Positions 37,048 to 45,291 of a stretch of 64,000 bases of DNA are shown piece after piece. The stretch's first letter is position 1. Each line of letters opens with the position of its first letter. This DNA is from Actinomycetota bacterium. Its GTDB lineage: Bacteria; Actinomycetota; UBA4738; HRBIN12. The stretch covers positions 62,001-126,000 of the forward strand of contig DASQWI010000026.1 in NCBI GenBank assembly GCA_035640355.1, given 5' to 3'. The notes under the pieces are model-generated. The model searched no databases. It worked only from the letters and a program-made list of their open reading frames with translations, and was not told where the DNA came from. The position numbers and the translations under genes were made by a program.

Positions 37048-38265
37048 ATGGCCGAATCACCCGAAAAGACCAACGTGCCCGACGACGCCTCGACCCCGCG
37101 CGAACAACGACCGACGTTGTCGAGCGGCGACCCCCGGGACCCATCCAGTGCTGGCGGCCCCGCGGCAGCCGCCGCGCGGGCGTCTGTGCGTCCCGATTGG
37201 GCCACCGTTGCCCTGAAGATTGCCTCGCTCGCGATCGCGCTGTTCCTGTTCGTCCTGGCGATCCAGCTGATGAAAGAGGGCGCGAAGGCGATCGGGCCGA
37301 CACTCTCGGACAGTCCGCTGTTCAGCAACGCCTTCTCGACGCTCGGGGCTGGGTGGCTCGGCGCCTACGTGGTCCTTTCGGGGTCACCGATCGCGGCGGT
37401 CGCGCTGAGCCTCTACGTCGGCGGAGCGGCGACCGAGCTGCAGACGTTCAGCATGCTGTCCGGCTCCCGTCTCGGGGCGTCGTTCGTCGTCCTGGTCGTC
37501 GGATTCATCTATGCGCTCCGACACGCCGATCGTGACCGAAAGGCGTCGATCGGCATGGGCGTTCTCGCACTGTCGCTGACCGCCGTGGTGTACGTACCGG
37601 GGATGGCGATCGGCTACGGCATCCTGAAGTCGGGCGCACTCGACGGCATTCGGCTCAATGCGTCGGACGACGTGCTCTCGATCGTCGACTACGTCTGGGG
37701 GCCGGCGCTCGATCTGTTGACCCGGCTGCCGTCGTGGACGCTGCTCCCGCTTGGGCTGGCGATCATCCTCGTCTCGTTCCGGTTCCTCGATCTCGTGCTG
37801 CCACAGGTCGACGGCGAACGACACGGGAGCAAGCGGCTGGAGATGCTGAAGCGGCCGTGGCCGATGTTCGCGCTCGGCTGCATCGTCGCGACGATCACGT
37901 TGTCGGTGTCGGTCGCCCTCACGGTGCTGGTGCCGCTCGCCGGGCGAGGCTACATCCGTCGCGACGAATCGATCCCCTACATCATGGGAGCGAACATCAC
38001 GACGCTCGCCGACACCCTCGTCGCGGCGATGGTTCTGGGGAACGCGGTCGCCGTCCACATCGTCCTCGCGGAGGCGATCGGCGTCGGTCTCGTATCGCTC
38101 CTCCTGCTCGGCTTCGCGTACCGACCTCTCGTCGACGGCGTCATGCGGCTCGACGAATGGGTCGTCGCATCGAACCGGCGCCTGTGGCTGTTCGTCCTGG
38201 TGCTGTTCGTCCTGCCTGCGATCTTCCTCACGTCTGGTATCTGGATCGGCCCGATCACCGGCTGA
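37048..38265 (+). CDS. Na+/phosphate symporter-like membrane protein (PNaS family)
   Basis: 405 residues with an N-terminal disordered Ala/Pro segment (1-50) and about nine membrane helices. Two inverted-repeat-like halves are visible: LGAYVVLSGSPIAAVALSL and GANITTLADTLVAAMVLGN. In PNaS proteins these carry QSSS and GANIGTT; here Gln-Ser-Ser-Ser is replaced by LSGS. It is related to NptA-type carriers but may not transport phosphate. It lies directly upstream of the D-aminoacylase gene (4 bp gap). Confidence 0.72.
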   Translation: MAESPEKTNVPDDASTPREQRPTLSSGDPRDPSSAGGPAAAAARASVRPDWATVALKIASLAIALFLFVLAIQLMKEGAKAIGPTLSDSPLFSNAFSTLGAGWLGAYVVLSGSPIAAVALSLYVGGAATELQTFSMLSGSRLGASFVVLVVGFIYALRHADRDRKASIGMGVLALSLTAVVYVPGMAIGYGILKSGALDGIRLNASDDVLSIVDYVWGPALDLLTRLPSWTLLPLGLAIILVSFRFLDLVLPQVDGERHGSKRLEMLKRPWPMFALGCIVATITLSVSVALTVLVPLAGRGYIRRDESIPYIMGANITTLADTLVAAMVLGNAVAVHIVLAEAIGVGLVSLLLLGFAYRPLVDGVMRLDEWVVASNRRLWLFVLVLFVLPAIFLTSGIWIGPITG

Positions 38266-38269
38266 CACG

Positions 38270-39859
38270 GTGGACGATCTCGTCGTCGCCGACGCGCTGA
38301 TCGTCGACGGCACCGGCGCCCCGCAGCGCCCAGGTTCGGTCGTGGTATCGGGCGACCGTGTCGTCGACGTCCTCGACCGAGGCGACGAGGAACCTCCGAC
38401 GACGGCGCGGATCGATGCCGCCGGGCGAGTCGTCGCGCCCGGATTCGTCGACGTGCACAGCCACTCGGACATCACGCCGTTCGTCGAGCCGACGATGGAC
38501 TCGATGCTGCGGCAGGGCGTGACGACGCTCGTCGTGGGCAACTGCGGCGGATCGGCCTACCCGATCGAGGGCGCGCTCGAGCACGCGGCGATGACCGGCG
38601 CGGACCCGAAGGCGCTCGCGCTCGACTGGAGCTCGTTCGGCGAGTACCTGGCGCGCATCGACGACTCGCGCCCCGCTCTGAACGTCGCGTCGCTCGTCGG
38701 CCACGGCACGCTGCGCGAGCACGTCATGGGCGTGCAGCAACGACGTTCGCCGACGGACGACGAGATCCGGTCGATGCGCGACCTGCTCCGCGAAGCTCTT
38801 GCAGAGGGCGCCGTCGGGTTCTCCACCGGGCTCGTGTACGCCCCGGGCCTGCACGCGTCGACGGACGAGATCGCGACCGTCGCCACCGCCCTCGCGGAAA
38901 TCGGTGGCGTCTACGCGAGCCACATCCGCGGCGAGGACTCGAACGTGTTCGACGCCGTCGGTGAGTGCATCGAGATCGGCCGGCGGGCCGGCGCACCGTC
39001 GCACGTGAGCCACTTGAAGGTCGAGACCCGGCCGATGTGGGGACGCTCCGGTGAGCTGCTCGAGCTCGTCGACGCCGAACGCGCTCGCGGCGCCGATGTG
39101 ACCGCCGACCAGTACCCGTACGACGCGTGGGAGACGAGCCTCGCGTCGGCGCTCCCGCCGTGGGTCACCGCCGAGGAGCTACCCGGTGTCGTTGCGGACG
39201 CCGCTGCGGCACAATGGCTCTTCGACTCGATCGAGCTGGGCGAGCCCGGCTGGGCGAGCGTCGGACGCGGGATCGGCTGGGACCGCATCGTCCTCGGCTC
39301 GCATCTGGCCGACCCGTCGCTCACCGGCCGATCGATCGCCGATGTCGCCGACGAGCGCGGCATCGCCCCGGCCGAAGCGATCGGGCAACTGCTGCTCGCC
39401 GACCCGCATACCGGCATCGTCGGCCACGCCATGGACGAAGACGACGTTCGTACGATCGTCTCTCGTGCAGACGTGTTCGTCGCGACGGACGGACTCGCGG
39501 TGTCGCCGAACGGGCCGCTCGGTGCGTTCGCGGTGCACCCCCGCTATTACGGGACGTTCCCTCGCGTGCTCGGCAGGTACACGCACAACGAGCGACTGCT
39601 CTCGCTCGAGGACGCCGTCCTGAAGATGACGTCGTTGCCTGCCGCCCGGTTCGGCCTCGATCACCGCGGGACGATCGAGCGCGGAGCGTTCGCCGACCTC
39701 GTCGTGTTCGATCCCGAACGCGTGACCGACCGAGCGACGTTCGAGCGGCCGCACGCCTTCGCGGATGGCATCGACGTCGTCATCGTCAACGGACGAGTCG
39801 CGTGGGACGGCTCGGCGGTCGGGCGTCATGGTCGCGCTCTCAGGCGCGGCGAGCGCTGA
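38270..39859 (+). CDS. N-acyl-D-amino-acid deacylase (D-aminoacylase, amidohydrolase superfamily)
   Basis: 529 residues. Metal-binding VDVHSHSD (about 61-68), GNCGGSAYP (Cys ligand of the binuclear site), YASHIRGED (His), VSHLKV (His), SHLADPS and FVATDGLAVSP (catalytic Asp). It hydrolyses N-acyl-D-amino acids or related cyclic amides. GTG 38270 follows the transporter stop by 4 bp and is probably co-transcribed with it, so the transporter may carry an anionic substrate or product of this enzyme (inference). Confidence 0.9.
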   Translation: MDDLVVADALIVDGTGAPQRPGSVVVSGDRVVDVLDRGDEEPPTTARIDAAGRVVAPGFVDVHSHSDITPFVEPTMDSMLRQGVTTLVVGNCGGSAYPIEGALEHAAMTGADPKALALDWSSFGEYLARIDDSRPALNVASLVGHGTLREHVMGVQQRRSPTDDEIRSMRDLLREALAEGAVGFSTGLVYAPGLHASTDEIATVATALAEIGGVYASHIRGEDSNVFDAVGECIEIGRRAGAPSHVSHLKVETRPMWGRSGELLELVDAERARGADVTADQYPYDAWETSLASALPPWVTAEELPGVVADAAAAQWLFDSIELGEPGWASVGRGIGWDRIVLGSHLADPSLTGRSIADVADERGIAPAEAIGQLLLADPHTGIVGHAMDEDDVRTIVSRADVFVATDGLAVSPNGPLGAFAVHPRYYGTFPRVLGRYTHNERLLSLEDAVLKMTSLPAARFGLDHRGTIERGAFADLVVFDPERVTDRATFERPHAFADGIDVVIVNGRVAWDGSAVGRHGRALRRGER

Positions 39860-39862
39860 CCC

Positions 39863-40787
39863 TCAGCTCGGGCAGTTGGCCTGGCCGCTGTCCGGATCGA
39901 CCATGCACGCCGAAACGTCGACGGCCTCGAAGGCCGACGCGGGCACGGACTTCAGCTGATCGAGCAGGCGGTTCCGCCACCGGCCGTCGCGCGTGCCCTG
40001 GAAATACCAGTTGGAGCCGTTGTCGGCGACGATGAGCCCGTACCGCTTCATGGCGCGAAGGATCACCCGCGCTCGGACTGAACTCCGACAGGTCGAAGTT
40101 CGCGCGGAGGCGGAACCGCGCCCCCATCGGGGGGCAGTCGGGATCGTTCACACCGGCCTCGTGCCGCGCGGGCCACACGTACGAATCGTTCGTACACGAG
40201 ACCGTGAAGCGGATCGCGTGGGCGACGCGGCCGTCCTCGACCTCGTCGGCTCGAACGAGGCCCGCGAAGATCGGCAGCCCGGCGGCGTCTGCCGACGTCC
40301 ACGTGTCCGGACGAAGGCGGTTCGAGTCCAGATCCCAGATCGCGCCGCTCCCCGCTCGAGGGTTCCCGCCGTTCCAGTCGGCGGCGAACAGCTCGTAGAG
40401 ACGGCACGTTCCCCTCTCGATCATCAGCGCGTGCCGGTCCGACCCGCCTTCGATCGGCGTTCGCCCGTCGAACGGATACGGCCCGCGATCGCTCTCGCCC
40501 GCGTAGGTGAAGGCGACCTTCACCTTGGAATGACGGCGTCCAACGGTCTCGAACGGCATGCCGTAGGACGGCGGTCCGAAGTCCGGATGAAGGTTGGTCG
40601 ACGACGCGCTCGCGGATCGGAGCCACGTGTCGCTCATCGCGTGGACCGGCAGGGCGTCGATGCGCGTGTTCCAGATGTTGTTGGCGGGGAACACGCGGCA
40701 GCTCGTGCCGGGCACCTCGGCCGCACGCACCGGCACGGCGACGAGGGTTGCAGCGGAGAGCACGGCGAGCACGGCGATGCGACGCAT
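39863..40787 (-). pseudogene. secreted hypothetical protein gene with a frameshift near 40066-40076
   Basis: From ATG 40787 the chain has a signal peptide (RRIAVLAVLSAATLVAVPVRA) and continues to FRLRANFDLSEFSP. There the frame must shift to read ARVILRAMKRYGLIVADNG, then NWYFQGTRDGRWRNRLLDQL to the TGA at 39863. Without the shift the reading turns into Arg/Pro-rich nonsense. The break lies in a CG-rich string (CCGAGCGCGGGTG), with one extra or two missing bases. Total about 305 residues. It could be a sequencing error. The family (FPANNIWNTRID start) is known only as uncharacterised secreted proteins. Confidence 0.72.
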
Positions 40788-40926
40788 CCTAGGTGCATCG
40801 TCAGGAGTGCGACCTCGACTTGAGCCTCGCCCTGGCGGTCCGCCGATGACCGCGGTCCCGTGACGAACGCGTGACGAACGTGTGGCGTCGCTTGAGCGGA
40901 CCGTTCGCGGGCGTCACGCTCGCCGG

Positions 40927-41208
40927 ATGGACATTCAGATGACGATCGCGTTGGCACTGATCGGCCTTGCCGGGGTGGCGGCCGGCTTCGTCGGGATCCT
41001 CCTACCGCCCGGAGAGCGGATCGCGGCGGCGTTGCCGCTCGTGGTCGGCGCTGGCGTCGGCCTCGTCACGCTGGCGATCGGCGCGAACGGTGCCGAGAGC
41101 GACGAGCAGTTCGAGGTCGTGTTCCTGTGGGGTGCGGTCCTCGGCTTCGTGGCAACGTGCGGGGCGCTCGCGGCTCTGTGGTTCCGAGCGCGACCCCGCG
41201 TTCGATAG
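40927..41208 (+). CDS. 93-residue membrane protein
   Basis: Three hydrophobic segments (MTIALALIGLAGVAAGFVGI, ALPLVVGAGVGLVTLAIG, VVFLWGAVLGFVATCGALAAL) and a short basic tail. No family assigned. ATG 40927 is chosen because the hydrophobic part begins there; the frame upstream is Arg-rich. Confidence 0.6.
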   Translation: MDIQMTIALALIGLAGVAAGFVGILLPPGERIAAALPLVVGAGVGLVTLAIGANGAESDEQFEVVFLWGAVLGFVATCGALAALWFRARPRVR

Positions 41209-41329
41209 GCACGCCTCGTCCTCTCGTCACCGAACGCGGTCGGGTTTTCGGAGAACGCAGAACTGCCTCTGAACCATCTCGCCGCCCCGTCCGTAGTACG
41301 TCGACAAGCCCTGAGACAGGGAGGCGCTG

Positions 41330-42157
41330 ATGCGTCGGATCGTGGTCCTGATCGCTGTTTTGGCCGTGACATCCGCCGCCTGCGGGGGCGACGAGCCCGC
41401 GCCGGGATCCGGCTCCTCGCCCCGGGAGGAGAGCGGGGAACGCATCTCCGTGGCGAGCACGGACTTCGGAGAGGCGCTCGTCGAGGAGGAGGGCAGATCC
41501 GTCTACATGTTCGTGCCCGACCAGGAGAAGAACGGGACGCCGACGTGCTACGACGACTGCGCGCAGGCGTGGCCCGCGCTCGAAGGTCCGGTCAACGCCG
41601 GTGAGGGCGTCGACGAGTCCCTGCTGGGAACCGTGGAGCGAACCGACGGGACGATGCAGGCGACCTACAACGACCTCCCGCTCTACTACTTCTCCGGCGA
41701 CAGCGCCGCGGGCGACGTCAACGGCCAGGGACTCTTCAACGTGTGGTGGCTCGTGGACGGATCCGGTACTCCCATCGAGGACCCACCCACGAGGATCTCG
41801 ATCGGGTCGACCGATCTCGGAGACGTGCTCGTCGACGGATCGGGGATGACGCTGTACATGTTCGTGCCGGACCAGGAAGCGAACGGGACACCGACGTGTT
41901 ACGACGACTGCGCGCGGATGTGGCCGCCCCTCGAGGAGGGCCAGTCCGGTGTGTTCCTGCCGGGAGAGGGTGTGGACGCGTCGCTGTTCGGAACCGTCGC
42001 GCGAGATGACGGTACGCAGCAGGTGACGTACAACGATCTGCCCCTGTACCGGTTCGCCGACGACAAGGCCGCGGGCGATGTCAACGGCCAGGGCCTCGGA
42101 GACGTCTGGTGGGTGCTGGACGCGGCGGGCGAGCCCATCCAGAAGACTGCCGGCTGA
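41330..42157 (+). CDS. lipoprotein with two PF03640-type secreted repeats
   Basis: 275 residues. A signal with lipobox TSAAC, then two near-identical units of about 110 residues: VYMFVPDQEKNGTPTCYDDC with PLYYFSGDSAAGDVNGQGL, and LYMFVPDQEANGTPTCYDDC with PLYRFADDKAAGDVNGQGL. This is the 'secreted repeat of unknown function' (COG4315), often with CYDDCAxxWP. One disulfide per unit is likely. ATG 41330 follows GGGAGG. Proposed extracytoplasmic binding role is unproven. Confidence 0.88.
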   Translation: MRRIVVLIAVLAVTSAACGGDEPAPGSGSSPREESGERISVASTDFGEALVEEEGRSVYMFVPDQEKNGTPTCYDDCAQAWPALEGPVNAGEGVDESLLGTVERTDGTMQATYNDLPLYYFSGDSAAGDVNGQGLFNVWWLVDGSGTPIEDPPTRISIGSTDLGDVLVDGSGMTLYMFVPDQEANGTPTCYDDCARMWPPLEEGQSGVFLPGEGVDASLFGTVARDDGTQQVTYNDLPLYRFADDKAAGDVNGQGLGDVWWVLDAAGEPIQKTAG

Positions 42158-42293
42158 CCAGATCCCTCGGAAACCAGAGCAAGGGCTTTGCCGAGCCCGT
42201 CGGTGTGGGCCGATACCGAACCCATCCCCGGCGACTGGCGAATCCAAGAGAAGGCCCAGTAGGTCCGAGTCGAGAAGCGGAAGGAGGCTCGAC
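42158..42293. other. leader of the 45-residue membrane protein, no gene
   Basis: 136 bp with several short inverted repeats (for example GGGCTTTGCCGAGCCC near 42184-42200). I compared it by eye with common riboswitch cores and could not match it. It ends in AAGGAGG, the ribosome site of the next gene. Confidence 0.3.
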
Positions 42294-42431
42294 ATGGACA
42301 AGTCCCCAAGCATGAACCGGAGTCCTCGCCGCACGTGGCTGTGGATCGGCGTCGGGGCCGTGGTGCTGGTCGCCCTCGTAGCTCTGCTCATCACGCAGTC
42401 GGGTGGGGGTTCAGGCGGCGGCATCTACTGA
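42294..42431 (+). CDS. 45-residue single-pass membrane protein
   Basis: MDKSPSMNRSPRRTWLW, then a membrane helix (IGVGAVVLVALVALLI) and a flexible TQSGGGSGGGIY tail. ATG 42294 has AAGGAGG 7 nt upstream, the best evidence that it is translated. It follows the two-repeat lipoprotein. Function unknown. Confidence 0.65.
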   Translation: MDKSPSMNRSPRRTWLWIGVGAVVLVALVALLITQSGGGSGGGIY

Positions 42432-42539
42432 GGTCGCTCGCGTCGCGATCCGGGACCAGTTCGCGGGTTCCGGATCGCTGTCGAGCTCTAGAGTGACAAG
42501 ATCGCTGTCGCCGACGTACCGCCGAAAGGTTTCGATCGG

Positions 42540-42611
42540 AGCCGGCGGTCGGATTCGAACCGACGACCTGCTGTTTACAAGACAGCTGCTCTGCCCCTGA
42601 GCTACGCCGGC
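42540..42611 (-). tRNA. tRNA-Thr (anticodon TGT)
   Basis: Full cloverleaf on the minus strand: acceptor GCCGGCG/CGCCGGC, D arm GCTC-AGGGGCA-GAGC, anticodon stem GCTGT/ACAGC with loop CTTGTAA (anticodon TGT), T arm GTCGG-TTCGAAT-CCGAC. No encoded CCA; discriminator base U. Reads ACA codons. Confidence 0.97.
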
Positions 42612-42624
42612 CGGCTCTCCGAGT

Positions 42625-43410
42625 CTACGGTTCGGTCGCGCGCCTCGACGGCAGCACCCAGCCGTATAAGACGGCTGCGAGCGAAGCGGACGCGTTCAAC
42701 GAGCCGACGCGCCCGAGCATCGGCAACGAGACGAGCACGTCGCACGACTCGCGCGTCAGCCTGGCCAGGCCGGTTCCCTCTGAACCGATCACGACGGCGA
42801 GCCGGCCGTCCGGCGGCGGCGCGTCGAGCACGCTCGCGGCGGCGCGCTCGTCGAGCCCGACGATCGTGAACCCGAGGTCCTTGAGCCGTTCGATCGCGCG
42901 AGCGATGTTCGCCACGCGCGCGTGCGGCAGATGCAAGAGCGCGCCCGCCGAGGCGCGGATCGCCGCCGACGTGACATCAGCTGAGCGCCTGGTCCTCGTG
43001 ACGAGCATCGCCGATCCGGCGGCCTCCGCGGATCTCGCCGCCGCGCCGAGGTTCTGTGGGTCCTCGATGCCGTCGAGAACCACGACGACTGCGCCGTCGG
43101 CGAATCGGTATTCAGCGAGCTCGCGTTCGCCGAGCGTCCGAGGGGGGCGAACGCGCGCCGCCACACCGCGATGGTCGTCCGAAAACCCATCGAGCTCGTC
43201 GCGCGAGACATCGCGAACCGCAACCCTCGCCGCCGCCGCCGCGTCGACGACGTCGCGAAGCGCAGGCGACGAGCGCGCCTCCCTCGCGACCAGCACCTGG
43301 TTCGTCACGCCGGCGCGGACGGCCTCGAGGACGGCACGACGTCCCGTCACGACAACCTCGGGGGGTCGGTCGGCGGTTACGTCGCGTCGACGACCGCGAT
43401 CGCGAGGCAT
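42625..43410 (-). CDS. rlmB: SpoU/TrmH-family rRNA 2'-O-methyltransferase, RlmB-like
   Basis: Up to 261 residues. N-terminal L30e-like substrate-binding domain (VVVTGRRAVLEAVRAG) then a trefoil-knot SPOUT domain with motif 1 VLDGIEDPQNLGAAARSAEAAG, motif 2 VVIGSEGTGLARLTRESCD and motif 3 LPMLGRVGSLNASASLAAVLY. It probably methylates G2251 of 23S rRNA or a related site. Start: ATG 43410 overlaps ispF by 34 bp; GTG 43350 (GAGG 5 nt upstream) would be a neat alternative. Last gene of the ispD-ispF-rlmB group. Confidence 0.9.
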   Translation of the reverse strand: MPRDRGRRRDVTADRPPEVVVTGRRAVLEAVRAGVTNQVLVAREARSSPALRDVVDAAAAARVAVRDVSRDELDGFSDDHRGVAARVRPPRTLGERELAEYRFADGAVVVVLDGIEDPQNLGAAARSAEAAGSAMLVTRTRRSADVTSAAIRASAGALLHLPHARVANIARAIERLKDLGFTIVGLDERAAASVLDAPPPDGRLAVVIGSEGTGLARLTRESCDVLVSLPMLGRVGSLNASASLAAVLYGWVLPSRRATEP

Positions 43411-43853
43411 CCGACTCCGTCGCCCGACAGACCGAGACCCTCCGGCCTCGTCGCCTTGACGGACACCCGTTCCGTGGCGACGCCGATCGCGGAAGCGAGC
43501 CGCTCACGTATCTCGTCGCGAAACGGCGCGATGGCGGGCTTCGAGGCGACGACGGTGACGTCGGTCGACAACGGTGTCCTCCCCGATCCGCGAACCTTGG
43601 CGGCGACCTGCCCGAGCAGCTCGACGCCGGCAATCCCTTCGACGCTCGGATCGTCGTCGGGGAAGTGCTCCCCGATGTCGCCGAGTCCAGCCGCGCCGAG
43701 GAGTGCGTCGGCGACCGCGTGACAGATGGCGTCACCGTCGGAGTGACCGGCCAGTCCGTCTTCGCCGTCGAACAGCACCCCACCAAGCATCAACCGGCGC
43801 CCGCGCGCGCGGGCATGTACATCGAAGCCGAGCCCAACGCGAACGTCAGCCAC
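43377..43853 (-). CDS. ispF: 2-C-methyl-D-erythritol 2,4-cyclodiphosphate synthase
   Basis: Fifth step of the MEP isoprenoid pathway. 158 residues. Metal site VGLGFDVHA (Asp-x-His) plus SDGDAICHAVADALLGA; C-terminal KATRPEGLGLSGDGVGCLA. GTG 43853 overlaps the ispD stop by 8 bp. Confidence 0.97.
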   Translation of the reverse strand: MADVRVGLGFDVHARARGRRLMLGGVLFDGEDGLAGHSDGDAICHAVADALLGAAGLGDIGEHFPDDDPSVEGIAGVELLGQVAAKVRGSGRTPLSTDVTVVASKPAIAPFRDEIRERLASAIGVATERVSVKATRPEGLGLSGDGVGCLAIAVVDAT

Positions 43854-44529
43854 GCGCGAGCTCCGACGCGATCGCCTCGGCGCGCGCGAGATCCTCCGGC
43901 GTCGTGATCTTGAAGTTCGACGCTTCTCCGGGAACTGCGGCCACCCGATAGCCGGTGCGTTCGAGCACGCCGGCGTCGTCGGTGAGCTCGACGCCATCGC
44001 GTTCGGCTCGAGCATGAGACTCACGCAACGCCTCGGCGCGGAACGCCTGGGGCGTCTGCACGACGACGAGTTCGTCGCGAGATTCCGTTCCTGTGACGAA
44101 CCCGTCGCGGACGCGTTTGACCGTGTCGACGAACGGGAGGACCGGCACGGCGCCGTCCGCAGCGGCCACCGCCCCGATCACCGCGCCGAACAGCGCCGGC
44201 GACGCGAACGGACGCGCCGCGTCATGGCACACGAGAACGTCGCTCGACGCCGCGCCCGAGCCGAGCGCCGCTCGAACGGATGCCTGACGTGTCTCGCCCC
44301 CGACCACGACATCGCACGGACCGAACGACTCCAGCGCGCGCCGCGCCTCGTCCTCGGACCCAGGGGGAACGGCGACGATGACCGAGCCAACTTCCGGACA
44401 CTCGAACGCGGATACTGCCGCGTGAACGATCAACGGGCGGCCGGCGAGCCATGCAAACGCCTTCGGAACCTCGAGCCCGAGGCGTTCTCCCCGTCCCGCA
44501 GCGACCAAGATGACGACGGCGTCGCCCAC
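43846..44529 (-). CDS. ispD: 2-C-methyl-D-erythritol 4-phosphate cytidylyltransferase
   Basis: Third step of the MEP pathway. 227 residues. Nucleotide loop LVAAGRGERLG (residues 7-17), VLVCHDAARPF and DDAGVLERTGYRV are present. GTG 44529 has TAGGCT (44541-44536) 6 nt upstream with no Shine-Dalgarno, predicted leaderless. It heads ispD-ispF-rlmB; carD lies 171 bp upstream on the same strand. Confidence 0.96.
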   Translation of the reverse strand: MGDAVVILVAAGRGERLGLEVPKAFAWLAGRPLIVHAAVSAFECPEVGSVIVAVPPGSEDEARRALESFGPCDVVVGGETRQASVRAALGSGAASSDVLVCHDAARPFASPALFGAVIGAVAAADGAVPVLPFVDTVKRVRDGFVTGTESRDELVVVQTPQAFRAEALRESHARAERDGVELTDDAGVLERTGYRVAAVPGEASNFKITTPEDLARAEAIASELARG

Positions 44530-44700
44530 GCCGCGAGCCTACCCAGTGCGCGAGGGCACGAGAGCATCCGCCTCACGGGCACGCAGGCGGCCGCCCCTCG
44601 TCCGGGCACTGTGCCCGAGCATCTCCAATAGATGCCTCGACGCGAGCGCGCGCCGACTTGACCCGGGAACCGGCGGAGTTCGACGGTGACGCGCTACCGA
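44530..44700 (-). terminator. carD-ispD gap with small inverted repeats
   Basis: CGGGCAC/GTGCCCG (44603-44617) and GCATCT-CCAAT-AGATGC (44619-44635) follow the carD stop and may end its transcript. The ispD -10 element lies at 44536-44541. Confidence 0.4.
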
Positions 44701-45213
44701 CTACGCGTTGGCGGCGATGGCCCGGGCGCCGTGGGAGTCGTCCAAGACCTTGTCGATCATGGCCTCGGCCTTGACCTCGTCGCCACCCGTCGCGTAGGTG
44801 AGCTCGGAGACGAGGATCTGCCGCGCCTTGGTGATCATCCGCTTCTCGCCGGCGGATAGACCGCGCTCGCGCTCGCGGATCGAGAGATTCCGGACGACTT
44901 CGGCCACCTGATAGATGTCGCCCGAGCGCAGCTTCTCGATGTTGTTCTTGAAGCGGCGACTCCAGTTGGCGGCCATCTTGGACTCGTCTTCCTTCAGAAC
45001 GTTGAGGACCTTCTTGACCTCGTTCTTGCTGACGACCGAGCGGAGGCCGACCTCGTCAGAGCTTTCGATCGGGACCATCAGTGTGAGGTCGCCGTACGAG
45101 ACCCGGAGCTTGAAGTACTTCCGCCTCTCTCCTAGGAACTCCCTCACGCAGAGCTCTTCGATGACTGCTGCACCGTGCTCTGGATGGACAACCGTATCGC
45201 CCTTACGAAACAC
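44701..45213 (-). CDS. carD: CarD-family RNA polymerase-binding regulator
   Basis: 170 residues. N-terminal Tudor-like RNAP-beta-binding domain (FRKGDTVVHPEHGAAVIEEL, KYFKLRVSYGDLTLMVP) and a C-terminal helical DNA-contact domain (ANWSRRFKNNIEKLRSGDIYQVAEVVRNLS). Stabilises open complexes, notably at rRNA promoters. GTG 45213 has GAGGGGG 4 nt upstream; a -10 TACCCT (45266-45261) implies a leader of about 40 nt. It follows radA, as in mycobacteria, though disA is missing. Confidence 0.95.
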   Translation of the reverse strand: MFRKGDTVVHPEHGAAVIEELCVREFLGERRKYFKLRVSYGDLTLMVPIESSDEVGLRSVVSKNEVKKVLNVLKEDESKMAANWSRRFKNNIEKLRSGDIYQVAEVVRNLSIRERERGLSAGEKRMITKARQILVSELTYATGGDEVKAEAMIDKVLDDSHGARAIAANA

Positions 45214-45291
45214 AAGACCCCCTCGGATCGGCGGCTCGGCCCGGAATCGACTGTGCAGCCAGGGTAGCACGGGCGATGCGTGCTCCGCAAA

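Noticed and set aside
42158-42293. Possible riboswitch before the 45-residue membrane protein
   Set aside because: Several short stems, but no match by eye to c-di-AMP, c-di-GMP, cobalamin or SAM cores; a covariance-model search would be needed.
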